64,000 nucleotides of DNA, taken from the NCBI GenBank assembly GCA_902363375.1, contig CABIZX010000003.1, forward strand, positions 64,097 through 128,096. The letters run 5' to 3'. Under the pieces are notes generated by a model. That model searched no databases. It was not told the origin of the DNA and saw only the letters and a list, made by a program, of their open reading frames with translations. Below are positions 54,428-64,000 of this stretch, in pieces. The DNA comes from Clostridiaceae bacterium (GTDB lineage Bacteria; Bacillota; Clostridia; Clostridiales; Clostridiaceae). The position numbers were made by a program, and so were the translations under genes. Positions within the stretch are counted from its first letter, which is position 1. Every line of letters starts with the position of its first letter.

Positions 54428-54907
54428 ATGAATATTGATTTAGGTATTATAATACCATCAACCATCAATTTCTTTATATTTTACTTAATACTAAGAAAGT
54501 TTGTATTTAATAAAACTTTAGCAGTTATCAATTCTAGAAAAGAAGAAGTAGAAAGTGCTTTTAAAAAGGCTAGAGATGAGGAAGAAAGAGCAAAATTATT
54601 AAAGCAAAAATATGACGAAGATGTTATAAAGTATAGAAATGATGGCTTGAAATTAGTAGAGAGTTATAAGCAAAAGGCTGATAAGGTCTATGCTGAAATA
54701 ATTGAAGATTCACAAAGAGAAGTAGCAAACATAAAAGATAGAGCTGCTAGGGACATAAAAAGGGAAAGAGAAAAAGCTAATAAAGAGATTAAGCAAGAGA
54801 TTATCGATTTATCAATGAAGCTTGCTGAAAAGACTTTAGAGAAAGAAATTAGTGAAGAAAATCATAGAGAATTAATTGATAAGTTCATCGCTAAGGTAGG
54901 TATTTAA
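54428..54907 (+). CDS. atpF: ATP synthase Fo subunit b
   Basis: 159 aa: one N-terminal membrane helix (IIIPSTINFFIFYLILRKFVF) followed by a long charged helix (residues ~30–150, rich in Lys/Glu/Arg with right-handed coiled-coil character) that forms the peripheral stalk. Only 2 bases separate its stop from atpH. No strong ribosome site directly upstream; AGGGTAGGATGG lies about ten bases away within the foot of the spacer hairpin. Confidence 0.93.
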   Translation: MNIDLGIIIPSTINFFIFYLILRKFVFNKTLAVINSRKEEVESAFKKARDEEERAKLLKQKYDEDVIKYRNDGLKLVESYKQKADKVYAEIIEDSQREVANIKDRAARDIKREREKANKEIKQEIIDLSMKLAEKTLEKEISEENHRELIDKFIAKVGI

Positions 54908-54909
54908 AA

Positions 54910-55956
54910 ATGTATGAATTTTTAGATAGGAGGTATGCTCTAGCCCTTTATGAAACGTGTAAAGATGCAGGTAATATAGAAACTGTTTTAGAGGAATTTG
55001 GGGAAATAGTTGAAGAGTTTAATACAAATGAGGGACTTAATAAGATTATAAGAAATCCTCAAATTAATAAATATAATAAGAAAAGAATATTTGAAGAATT
55101 ATTTAAAGGTAAGATAGAGGATGAACTTTTAGGGTTTTTATTATTGCTTATAGATAAAGGAAGAATACTCTATTTAAAAGAAAAATATGTACAATTTAAA
55201 ATAGTTTACCTCAAAAATAATAATACTGTTGTAGCTAAAATTAAGTCTGTCATTCCATTAAATGATACAGAGAGAGAAGCACTAAAAATAAAACTAGAAA
55301 AGCGTTATGAAAAAAACATAATAATAGAAGAAGAAATAGATAAATCGCTCTTGGGTGGAATGATTATCACTGTAGGTGATGAGACAATTGATGGAACTAT
55401 TAAGACTAAGCTTATGGATCTTAAAAATGTATCAGCGGGTAACGTAAATAGATATAATTTTGATGAACTTAATAAGCAATTATTAGCTGATGTTATAACA
55501 AATACTCCTTTAAATGAAGAAGAACTAAAAAAATTAAGAGGATGGCTAGTAGAGTTTTATGATAGAGAAATTATTATAAACAACATAGTAGATGAATCTT
55601 ATAAAGATGATATTAAGGTTATCATAGGTGAAGATGTAACTACAAAGGCCACAATTGATGAGATAGTTAATATTCAAAAAAATAAGATTAAAAGAGTAAA
55701 GCCGGAAGATTGTATCATAGATTTAGAGGAAAAAGGTAAAATTCTTAATGCTACAGTTAGGACAGTAATTCCTTTAACTGAAGAAGAAAAAATTAAGTTA
55801 ACAAAAGGACTCGAAAAATTCTATGATAGAAAAATAGTAATCCATGAAGAGATAGACGATAGTATAGTTGGTGGAGTATTAGTCAAAATAGGAAATGACA
55901 TTACTGATGGAACAGTAAAAAGTAAGCTTAGATATGTTAGCAATGACATGGAGTAG
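54910..55956 (+). CDS. atpH: ATP synthase F1 subunit delta, extended with two extra C-terminal domains
   Basis: 348 aa, about twice the usual ~180. Residues 1–105 form the normal helical N-domain ([20 protein letters not shown] … [12 protein letters not shown]), 106–172 the normal beta/alpha C-domain ([26 protein letters not shown] … [22 protein letters not shown]). Two further copies follow: a diverged one at 191–256 ([26 protein letters not shown]) and a well-kept one at 280–344 ([24 protein letters not shown] … [21 protein letters not shown]). The frame is uninterrupted and the gene lies between atpF (2 bases) and atpA (35 bases). Delta clamps the peripheral stalk to alpha; what the added domains do is unknown. 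Confidence 0.9.
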   Translation: MYEFLDRRYALALYETCKDAGNIETVLEEFGEIVEEFNTNEGLNKIIRNPQINKYNKKRIFEELFKGKIEDELLGFLLLLIDKGRILYLKEKYVQFKIVYLKNNNTVVAKIKSVIPLNDTEREALKIKLEKRYEKNIIIEEEIDKSLLGGMIITVGDETIDGTIKTKLMDLKNVSAGNVNRYNFDELNKQLLADVITNTPLNEEELKKLRGWLVEFYDREIIINNIVDESYKDDIKVIIGEDVTTKATIDEIVNIQKNKIKRVKPEDCIIDLEEKGKILNATVRTVIPLTEEEKIKLTKGLEKFYDRKIVIHEEIDDSIVGGVLVKIGNDITDGTVKSKLRYVSNDME

Positions 55957-55991
55957 AAGCTTCAAATTGTGGTAAGAATAGAGGTGGAATC

Positions 55992-57506
55992 ATGCATATT
56001 AAACCAGGTGAGATAACGTCTATTATAAAAAGAGAGTTAGATAGATATGAAAATCATATTAACACTATAGATTCTGGAACCATTATTCAAATAGGAGATG
56101 GTATAGCTAGAATTTATGGACTAGATAATTGTTTAGAGGGCGAGTTACTAGAGTTTCCAAATAACATATACGGAATTGCGCTAAACTTAGAGCAAGATAA
56201 CGTAGGATGTGTGTTATTAGGTTCTGAAGAAGGAATAAGAGAAGGAGATATAGTAAAAAGAACAGGAAGAGTTGTAGAAGTACCTGTTGGTGAAGCTCTT
56301 ATAGGAAGAGTTGTAGATTCTCTAGGAAATCCTATTGACGGAGACGGAATGATAGTAGCTTCTGAATATAGAGCTGTAGAAGTTGAAGCTCCAGGAGTTA
56401 TAGAAAGACAATCAGTAAAAAGTCCTATGCAAACAGGAATAAAAGCTATAGACTCTATGATTCCAATTGGAAAAGGACAAAGAGAATTAATTGTAGGAGA
56501 TAGGCAGACTGGTAAAAGTGCAATAGCTATAGATGCTATTATAAACCAGAAGGGTAAGAATGTAACTTGTGTTTATGTAGCTATAGGTCAAAAGCAATCA
56601 ACAGTTGCTAATATAGTAAATACATTAAAAGCAGAGGGTGCAATGGACTATACAATAGTTGTAGCTGCAACAGCATCACAATCTGCATCTCTTCAATATT
56701 TAGCTCCTTTTGCAGGATGTTCAATGGCTGAATATTTTATGTATAAGGGTGGAGATGCACTTATAGTGTATGATGACTTGTCTAAGCACGCTGTTGCTTA
56801 TAGAACTATGTCATTATTACTTCGTAGACCACCAGGAAGAGAAGCTTATCCAGGAGATGTATTCTATCTTCATTCAAGACTTTTGGAAAGGGCAGCAAAG
56901 CTTTCTGATAGTTTAGGAGGAGGATCATTAACTGCTCTTCCAATAATAGAAACTTTAGCAGGGGATGTTACAGCATATATTCCTACGAATGTAATATCAA
57001 TAACAGATGGTCAGATTTTCTTAGAATCTGATTTATTCCACGCAGGTCAAAGACCAGCTGTAAACGCTGGTATTTCTGTATCCAGGGTTGGAGGAAATGC
57101 ACAAATTAAAGCTATGAAACAAGTTGCATCGACTCTTAGAATAGAGCTTGCACAATATAGAGAGCTTGCAAACTTTACTCAATTTGGATCTGATCTAGAT
57201 AAGGAAACAGTTAAAAGACTTGAAAAAGGAAAGAGACTTATAGAGATATTAAAGCAAGAGCAATATGTTCCTATGGATGTGGAAAAGCAAGTAATAATAA
57301 TATACTGCGGAGTAAATGATTTCTTAAGTGATATTCCAGTTCATAAGGTTAAAGCTTTTGAGAAAGAATTCTTAGAATATATATATACACATTATAGAGA
57401 CATTCCGAATGCTATAAAGGAAAAGCAAGAGTTAGATTCAGAGATAAAAGAAAGACTTAATATGGCCATATCTGAATTTAAAAAGGTATTTTTGACTGAA
57501 ATTTAG
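55992..57506 (+). CDS. atpA: ATP synthase F1 subunit alpha
   Basis: 504 aa. Walker [16 protein letters not shown] near 170, catalytic-interface Arg in the region [19 protein letters not shown] near 365 and the N-terminal beta barrel ([21 protein letters not shown]). AGAGGTGG before the ATG. Forms the non-catalytic sites of the F1 head. Confidence 0.96.
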   Translation: MHIKPGEITSIIKRELDRYENHINTIDSGTIIQIGDGIARIYGLDNCLEGELLEFPNNIYGIALNLEQDNVGCVLLGSEEGIREGDIVKRTGRVVEVPVGEALIGRVVDSLGNPIDGDGMIVASEYRAVEVEAPGVIERQSVKSPMQTGIKAIDSMIPIGKGQRELIVGDRQTGKSAIAIDAIINQKGKNVTCVYVAIGQKQSTVANIVNTLKAEGAMDYTIVVAATASQSASLQYLAPFAGCSMAEYFMYKGGDALIVYDDLSKHAVAYRTMSLLLRRPPGREAYPGDVFYLHSRLLERAAKLSDSLGGGSLTALPIIETLAGDVTAYIPTNVISITDGQIFLESDLFHAGQRPAVNAGISVSRVGGNAQIKAMKQVASTLRIELAQYRELANFTQFGSDLDKETVKRLEKGKRLIEILKQEQYVPMDVEKQVIIIYCGVNDFLSDIPVHKVKAFEKEFLEYIYTHYRDIPNAIKEKQELDSEIKERLNMAISEFKKVFLTEI

Positions 57507-57538
57507 AGATATCACCTAAATTTTTAGGAGGTGACAAT

Positions 57539-58402
57539 ATGGGCGTTGCAGGATTAGTTATTTTAAAAAAGAGAATAAAATCTATAGAGAACACGAAAAA
57601 GCTGACTAAAGCAATGGCATTAGTAGCAACATCTAAACTAAAAAAGGTAAGAGTATCGTTATATACAAATGACACATATTTTAAAAACTATAAAGAAGTT
57701 ATGAATGAAATAATTCCATCATTACCAAAGGAAAACAGATATATGCAATCCAATGGAAGTGAGAAGAAATTAATTATAGTTGTAACTTCTGATATGGGAA
57801 TGTGCGGTGCCTATAATAATAGTGTTGTGGATAGGCTTGAAGAAATAACTAAGGGCCATGAAGAAGATTATTTAATAGCGGTTATTGGTGAAAAAGGTAA
57901 GAGCTTAGCTAAGCGATATGGATTTAAAGTATTAGATGATTATAATCAAACTATTTCTGATGTACCTACATCTAGTGAGGCTAAGAGTATCTTTGAATAC
58001 AGTTTCAATATGTTTAATGAGAAAAAAGTTGGAGAAGTAATTATACTTTATACTTGGTTTAAAAATCCTATAGTAAAGGAGCCTAAAGAATATAGATTGT
58101 TACCTCTTGCTTTTGAAGAGAATGAACAAGACCATATTGGTGAAGATGAATTTGATATAGAGGGAAATAAGGAAGAGCTTATGGAGTCAATAATTCCATC
58201 TTATTGCAATGCAATGGTTCTTAATGCACTGATAAATTCTAAATCATCAGAGCAGGCGAATAGAATGGAAACTATGAATAGTGCGACTCAGAATGCAGAT
58301 GACTTAATATCTTCTTTAACGCTAAAATATAATAGAGTTAGGCAAGCGGCTATTACTCAAGAAATTTCTGAAATTATTGGTGGTGCCGAAGCACAAGGCT
58401 AA
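57539..58402 (+). CDS. atpG: ATP synthase F1 subunit gamma
   Basis: 287 aa. N-terminal helix LKKRIKSIENTKKLTKAMALVATSKLKK and C-terminal helix with MNSATQNADDLISSLTLKYNRVRQAAITQEISEIIGGAEA form the rotating coiled coil. VTSDMGMCGAYNN marks the Rossmann-like middle. GGAGGTGA before the ATG. A 231-base spacer follows before atpD, unusual within this operon. Confidence 0.95.
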   Translation: MGVAGLVILKKRIKSIENTKKLTKAMALVATSKLKKVRVSLYTNDTYFKNYKEVMNEIIPSLPKENRYMQSNGSEKKLIIVVTSDMGMCGAYNNSVVDRLEEITKGHEEDYLIAVIGEKGKSLAKRYGFKVLDDYNQTISDVPTSSEAKSIFEYSFNMFNEKKVGEVIILYTWFKNPIVKEPKEYRLLPLAFEENEQDHIGEDEFDIEGNKEELMESIIPSYCNAMVLNALINSKSSEQANRMETMNSATQNADDLISSLTLKYNRVRQAAITQEISEIIGGAEAQG

Positions 58403-60025
<1,623 letters not shown>

Positions 60026-60048
60026 TACTATTTTGGATGTGATAAAAT

Positions 60049-60315
60049 ATGAAAAAGGTCTTTAAGCTTACAATAATAACTCCAGAGAGTGAGTTTTTCA
60101 AAGGAGATGCAGTTTCTTTAAACTGTGAAACCACAGAAGGAAGATTAGGAATTCTTCCTGATCATTCTGCTGTTATTGCAGGGCTTGTACCAACAGTAAC
60201 CATATTTGAAGATGCCGACGGAAAAAGATATAAAGTTAATACTTCTGATGGGGTCTTGAAGGTAAGAAAGAATAATGTTAGTATGCTTTGCACTACAGCA
60301 CAGTGGTCAGAATAA
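60049..60315 (+). CDS. atpC: ATP synthase F1 subunit epsilon lacking the C-terminal helical domain
   Basis: 88 aa instead of the usual ~133. The N-terminal beta-sandwich is complete (KLTIITPESEFFKGDAVSLN, EGRLGILPDHSAVIAGL, DGVLKVRKNNVSMLCTTAQWSE) and stops exactly where the regulatory helix-turn-helix normally begins (‘AEWPEEID’). Only ~43 bases separate the stop from the operon terminator, so the domain is deleted, not hidden in another frame. The C-terminal helices inhibit ATP hydrolysis in many bacteria; this enzyme lacks that brake. Short epsilons are known in green sulfur bacteria. Confidence 0.92.
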   Translation: MKKVFKLTIITPESEFFKGDAVSLNCETTEGRLGILPDHSAVIAGLVPTVTIFEDADGKRYKVNTSDGVLKVRKNNVSMLCTTAQWSE

Positions 60316-60357
60316 ATTTTAGATACCATATATTTTAAATATTTATATAAACTAAAA

Positions 60358-60402
60358 TAATAAGGCAAATAATCAATTGATTATTTGCCTTATTATTTTT
60401 TA
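60358..60402 (+). terminator. atp operon terminator
   Basis: Perfect palindrome: AATAAGGCAAATAATCAA and its complement, followed by ATTTTTT. Confidence 0.9.
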
Positions 60403-60570
60403 CATTATATTAAAAAGGCAATTTTTAATGAACAAATTTTGAAAGTTACTATATATTATTAGTATAAATGAAATATAACTTTATTAAATAAATATAATTA
60501 AGAATAAAATATACAGATAATGTTAATTATTTATATAAAGTGATTATTCTTGTATTAAGGTGGTATATAT

Positions 60571-61275
60571 ATGAAGTTATATAGTAAATTATTAATTATG
60601 ATTATGTTAACATTAAGCGTATTAATTATAAGAGATGAGACCTTTTATGGAAAGAGCAAAGAAGATATGTTTAGTGAAATATTAAATAATGTAGATTCTT
60701 CTCTTGAAGAATATGTAGTAGAAGGTAAATTTTATAGTCAAGATGATAAAGAAAACATATATAAAAATATAATTACTAATACAGAAAAGACTATGGGACA
60801 AGTTTACCAAGAAGTTAATGAGGATTTAAGCTTTAAAATAGATTATAATGACAAAGAGTATGATGGGAGTGTATCAATAGCTGATTGTAGTGAAGGGTAC
60901 GAGGTTATACTAAGAATTTCTATTTGTAAATCTAATTTAGATATTGAAGAAGAAAAAATTATAAGAAGCAAGATTAAAGAAATTTTATCCCCGATTAATA
61001 GTAGGATGGAATACTCACTATACGTAAAAAGTAAAATCTTAAGTAGTACAATAGATGAAACAAGAGATGTGGTTTTGCAACAGTTAGATTTAAATAACGC
61101 ACAAAATATTGATGAAGTAAAAATAAATAATGGATATAGTATTATAAGCAATACAAATTTATATGATAAGGCGATAATACTAGGTAAGGAGATAGATTTT
61201 AACTGTGCTATAGTTAGATATTCCTCAGGATGCTATTTAATAATGGGGACACCTGTCATCAGGATAACATACTAA
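60571..61275 (+). CDS. YwmB-like TATA-box-binding-fold protein
   Basis: 234 aa. N-terminal signal/anchor (LLIMIMLTLSVLII), then a two-lobed alpha/beta domain. Sequence conservation is low; the identity rests on the signal, the size, the pattern ‘LSFKIDYNDKEYDGSVSIAD’ / ‘EVILRISICK’ and the position between atpC and murA, where ywmB lies in Bacillus and clostridia (ywmB–murAA–spoIID–spoIIQ). Function unknown. ATG after AAGGTGG. Confidence 0.7.
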   Translation: MKLYSKLLIMIMLTLSVLIIRDETFYGKSKEDMFSEILNNVDSSLEEYVVEGKFYSQDDKENIYKNIITNTEKTMGQVYQEVNEDLSFKIDYNDKEYDGSVSIADCSEGYEVILRISICKSNLDIEEEKIIRSKIKEILSPINSRMEYSLYVKSKILSSTIDETRDVVLQQLDLNNAQNIDEVKINNGYSIISNTNLYDKAIILGKEIDFNCAIVRYSSGCYLIMGTPVIRITY

Positions 61276-61302
61276 GAATAGCATTTTAAATGGAGGATTA
61301 AC

Positions 61303-62556
61303 ATGAGTAAGTTTTATATAAATGGGAACCGTAGATTAAAAGGAAGTGTAAACATAAGTTCGGCTAAGAATGCTGTATTACCAATATTGGTGTCCACTAT
61401 ACTAACAGATAGTATATCAACTATTAATGGAGCACCAATGTTAGAAGATGTGTTTGTACTATGCGAAGTTTTGAAATCCCTTTCAGCAGAGGTTAATATA
61501 GATAGAGAGAATAATAGAATTAATATTGATACAAGAAACTTAAAATACGATGGTATAGATAATGATTTAGTAAGAAAAATGAGAGCATCTTTTTTGGTCA
61601 TAGGTGCTATGGTTGCAAGGTTTGGAAAGGCTAAGATTTCTATGCCAGGAGGATGTAGAATTGGCTCTAGACCTATAGATTTACATTTAAAAGGATTAAA
61701 AACTTTAGGAGCTACTATTAAAGAAGAGCATGGCTATGTTGAGGTAATCTCAGATAGGTTAATAGGTAATACAATTTATTTAGATTTTCCATCAGTAGGA
61801 GCTACAGAAAATTTGATGATGGCTGCTACCTTTGCAAAAGGAGATACTTATATAGAAAATGCGGCTAAGGAACCTGAAATAGTGGATTTAGCTAATTGTT
61901 TGAATAAAATGGGAGCAAAGATTGAAGGTGCAGGTAGCGGAAAGATATGTATAAGGGGAGTAGAAAGGTTAAATGGAGTTTCTTATACTCCTATATTCGA
62001 TAGAATAGAAGCTGGAACATTTATAATAGCGGCGCCAATTACAAAGAGTAAGATAACTATAGAGGGTATTGATGAGGAACACTTAAAGTCAGTGATAGTG
62101 AAGTTACGTGAAATGGGTGTAAAAATTGATATAGAAGGGCATAAAATGGTTGTAGATGGGAATGTAGAGTTAAAGCCTACTGATATTATGACTATGCCTC
62201 ATCCAGGATTTCCAACGGATATGCAATCACAAATGATGACATTATTAAGTATTACTCAAGGTAGAAGTAGTGTTACAGAAACCATATTTGAAAATAGATT
62301 TATGCAAGTTGCAGAACTACGAAGAATGGGTGCTAGCATTAATGTCAATGGAAGAATTGCTACCATAGAAGGTGTGAAAGAGCTAACAGGAGCAGAAGTA
62401 GTAGCACCAGACTTAAGAGCAGGAGCAGGATTAATTTTAGCAGGTTTATGTGCTAAAGGAGAGACAATAATAGATCACATATATCACATAGATAGAGGAT
62501 ATGTAACAATAGAGGATAAGCTTACTGCACTAGGGGCAGATATAACTAGAATATAA
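61303..62556 (+). CDS. murA: UDP-N-acetylglucosamine 1-carboxyvinyltransferase
   Basis: 417 aa, EPSP-synthase fold, first committed step of peptidoglycan synthesis. Lys in SSAKNAVLPILV near 22, the catalytic Cys in MPGGCRIGSRPIDLHL near 116 (the fosfomycin-sensitive form), DRIEAGTF near 230 and HPGFPTDMQSQ near 300. GGAGG before the ATG. Followed by its own terminator. Confidence 0.95.
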   Translation: MSKFYINGNRRLKGSVNISSAKNAVLPILVSTILTDSISTINGAPMLEDVFVLCEVLKSLSAEVNIDRENNRINIDTRNLKYDGIDNDLVRKMRASFLVIGAMVARFGKAKISMPGGCRIGSRPIDLHLKGLKTLGATIKEEHGYVEVISDRLIGNTIYLDFPSVGATENLMMAATFAKGDTYIENAAKEPEIVDLANCLNKMGAKIEGAGSGKICIRGVERLNGVSYTPIFDRIEAGTFIIAAPITKSKITIEGIDEEHLKSVIVKLREMGVKIDIEGHKMVVDGNVELKPTDIMTMPHPGFPTDMQSQMMTLLSITQGRSSVTETIFENRFMQVAELRRMGASINVNGRIATIEGVKELTGAEVVAPDLRAGAGLILAGLCAKGETIIDHIYHIDRGYVTIEDKLTALGADITRI

Positions 62557-62569
62557 TAATATTTATATA

Positions 62570-62602
62570 GCTCAGCTTTTAATGAGAAGCTGAGCATTTT
62601 TG
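62570..62602 (+). terminator. Terminator after murA
   Basis: GCTCAGCTTTT / AGAAGCTGAGC stem, loop AATG, tail ATTTTTG. Confidence 0.85.
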
Positions 62603-62708
62603 TTTTAAGATTACTTATAAAAATTTATATGCATATTACCATAGATTCAATAATAAATATAACTATGTCAACTACAGCAGATAAGTTTATTTATTAGGAG
62701 GAAGAAAA

Positions 62709-63818
62709 GTGAAGTACTATGGAAGGACTAAGATTAATTTAAATTATGATAAGGTGCTAACCATTGCAAAACCTATATTGACTATCATTATATATTCATC
62801 GGTACTATTAGGTTTTTTAATATTATCTTATAAACTAATATTGGGTGGAGATAGTAAGATATCTCAGAAGGAAACTGAATCATTAATAGCTGTAGAAGCT
62901 ATGAAACCTGATACGTCAACTAAGGAACCTATTAAAAGTATTCCATTTAATATGGATATAGAGACTATAAAGGTTTATTTGACAAAGGAGAATAGAAGTA
63001 TTGATATACCTCTAGAAGAATATATAAAAGGTGTAGTAAGTAGTGAAATGCCATTAAATTTTAACAAAGAGGCTTTAAAGGCTCAAGCTATAGCAGCCAG
63101 AACTTATACCTTAGCTCATACTAAAGCTGTATCTAGTGGTTGTACAAATGGGAAAGGAGCAGATTTATGTGATACTGTTCATTGTCAAGTATACATACCT
63201 AAAGAAGAAAAAATAGCTCAATTAGGAGTGGATGGAGAAAAGAAATGGAAACTAGTTGAGGAAGTTGTAGAGGAGACTAAAGGGAAAGTATTAACATATA
63301 ATAATGAATTAGCTGTAGGTGCATACTATTTTTCTACAAGCAGTGGAAAAACTGAAAATGTAGAAGATGTATTTTCAACAGCCTTACCATATCTTAAAAG
63401 CGTAGAAAGTTTAGGAGAAGATATGGCACCAAGGTATAAAAGTACAGAAACTATAGACATAAATAGGTTTGCACAAATAGTGAATGGAAGTTATAGTGAT
63501 GCAAATTTATCACCTTCTAATCTAGCAAATCAGGTTAAAATAAATAGTTATACAGATGGTGGATCTGTAAAAGAAATAGTTCTCGGAAATATAACTATAA
63601 CAGGAGTTAAGTTTAGACAGTTATTTGGATTAAATTCTGCTAACTTTTCCTTAGAGTTTTTAAATAATCAAGTAGTAATTAATTGTAATGGATTTGGACA
63701 TGGAGTAGGTATGAGTCAGTGGGGAGCTAATGTAATGGCCAGCCAAGGTAAAAAGTGTGATGAAATCTTAAAACATTATTATACAGGTATAGAAGTAAAA
63801 AATATTAAAGGAAAATAA
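62709..63818 (+). CDS. spoIID: Stage II sporulation protein D (lytic transglycosylase)
   Basis: 369 aa. One membrane anchor (about 18–45), then the SpoIID/LytB domain. The catalytic Glu is in GVVSSEMPLNFNKEALKAQAIAARTYTLAH near 115, a zinc-site CDTVHCQVY follows near 157, and GFGHGVGMSQWGAN near 333 completes the active site. It degrades septal peptidoglycan during engulfment together with SpoIIP and SpoIIM. GTG start after AGGAGGAAG. Confidence 0.94.
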   Translation: MKYYGRTKINLNYDKVLTIAKPILTIIIYSSVLLGFLILSYKLILGGDSKISQKETESLIAVEAMKPDTSTKEPIKSIPFNMDIETIKVYLTKENRSIDIPLEEYIKGVVSSEMPLNFNKEALKAQAIAARTYTLAHTKAVSSGCTNGKGADLCDTVHCQVYIPKEEKIAQLGVDGEKKWKLVEEVVEETKGKVLTYNNELAVGAYYFSTSSGKTENVEDVFSTALPYLKSVESLGEDMAPRYKSTETIDINRFAQIVNGSYSDANLSPSNLANQVKINSYTDGGSVKEIVLGNITITGVKFRQLFGLNSANFSLEFLNNQVVINCNGFGHGVGMSQWGANVMASQGKKCDEILKHYYTGIEVKNIKGK

Positions 63819-63821
63819 ATA

Positions 63822-63850
63822 AAAAATAGGGTTTTGCCCTATTTTTTTTG
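63822..63850 (+). terminator. Terminator after spoIID
   Basis: AATAGGG / CCCTATT stem with loop TTTTG, followed by eight T. Confidence 0.85.
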
Positions 63851-63956
63851 GTTTAAATGAAAAAAATAAGAAAAAATTAAAATATTTAAGAAAAAATTTT
63901 TCTTATAGTGTATTAATTTCCCAATATGCGTCCACAATACTGATGGAGGTGTTTTT

Positions 63957-64000
63957 ATGAACAATAAACTTAACAAAGTGAAGCAATTCTTCAAAAAAGA
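63957..64000 (+). CDS. Probable SpoIIQ/M23 peptidase-family gene, first codons only
   Basis: ATG at 63957 behind GGAGGTG opens a frame MNNKLNKVKQFFKK to the window end. Nothing in these codons is diagnostic, but the position directly after spoIID and the short basic N-terminus before an expected membrane helix match clostridial spoIIQ. Confidence 0.5.
   Translation, partial: MNNKLNKVKQFFKK

Noticed and set aside
54910..55956. Delta subunit fused to a separate unrelated gene
   Set aside because: The extra part repeats the delta C-terminal domain rather than resembling another family, so duplication explains it better than fusion.
60316..60358. Frameshifted C-terminal domain of epsilon
   Set aside because: Only about 43 bases remain before the terminator and no frame encodes the expected Glu/Ala-rich helices.

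Overview
The window is AT-rich DNA from an endospore-forming Clostridium (sensu stricto type). The evidence is gene content and order: yabG–veg–sipL–ispE, a gerK-type germinant receptor operon, spoIIR, rho–rpmE–tdk–prmC–prfA–sua5–rpiB–upp, an atpIBEFHAGDC operon and ywmB–murA–spoIID–(spoIIQ) follow the Firmicute backbone. A group B [FeFe]-hydrogenase, AdhE and a reverse rubrerythrin indicate an anaerobic fermenter. No tRNA, rRNA, CRISPR array, transposase or integrase was recognised.

Layout. 1–2.9 kb: partial hydrogenase (minus), polyphosphate:AMP phosphotransferase and a small unknown. 3–21 kb: surface and spore-coat polysaccharide block, with a secreted CWB2/PIG-L deacetylase, hexapeptide acyltransferase, flippase, phosphosugar mutase, three LCP ligases, a mannose-1-P guanylyltransferase, and two divergent glycosyltransferase/CotS modules around a degenerate CotS paralogue. 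20.9–23.5 kb: adhE with a Rex-like operator. 23.7–31.4 kb: yabG, veg and sipL, interrupted between yabG and veg by a roughly 4.3-kb accessory island. 31.6–39.8 kb: ispE, gerK operon, spoIIR, ddl and a ThiI-like PP-loop protein. 40–51.2 kb: DUF1934 protein, a PspF-like regulator and the rho-to-upp housekeeping block. 51.4–51.9 kb: reverse rubrerythrin. 52.9–60.3 kb: F1Fo ATP synthase operon. 60.6 kb to the end: ywmB, murA, spoIID and the first codons of a probable spoIIQ.

Two places stand out. (1) The yabG–veg island is bounded by a 131-bp direct repeat of the yabG 3' end (one mismatch). Inside are three plus-strand remnant ORFs, each facing a minus-strand gene for a predicted membrane protein across a terminator or a short spacer. 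Two further repeat families (A and B) lie at the unit boundaries. The first unit carries remnants of a UviA-like sigma factor and a UviB/BhlA-like holin. I read it as a decayed bacteriocin/toxin–immunity cassette array; that function is inferred. (2) The ATP synthase has a delta subunit of 348 residues with three copies of its C-terminal domain, an epsilon subunit of 88 residues that ends where the regulatory helical domain should begin, and long structured spacers before atpF and atpD.

Several starts were moved downstream of the longest possible ORF because the longer version would translate its own Shine-Dalgarno sequence; these are explained per gene.
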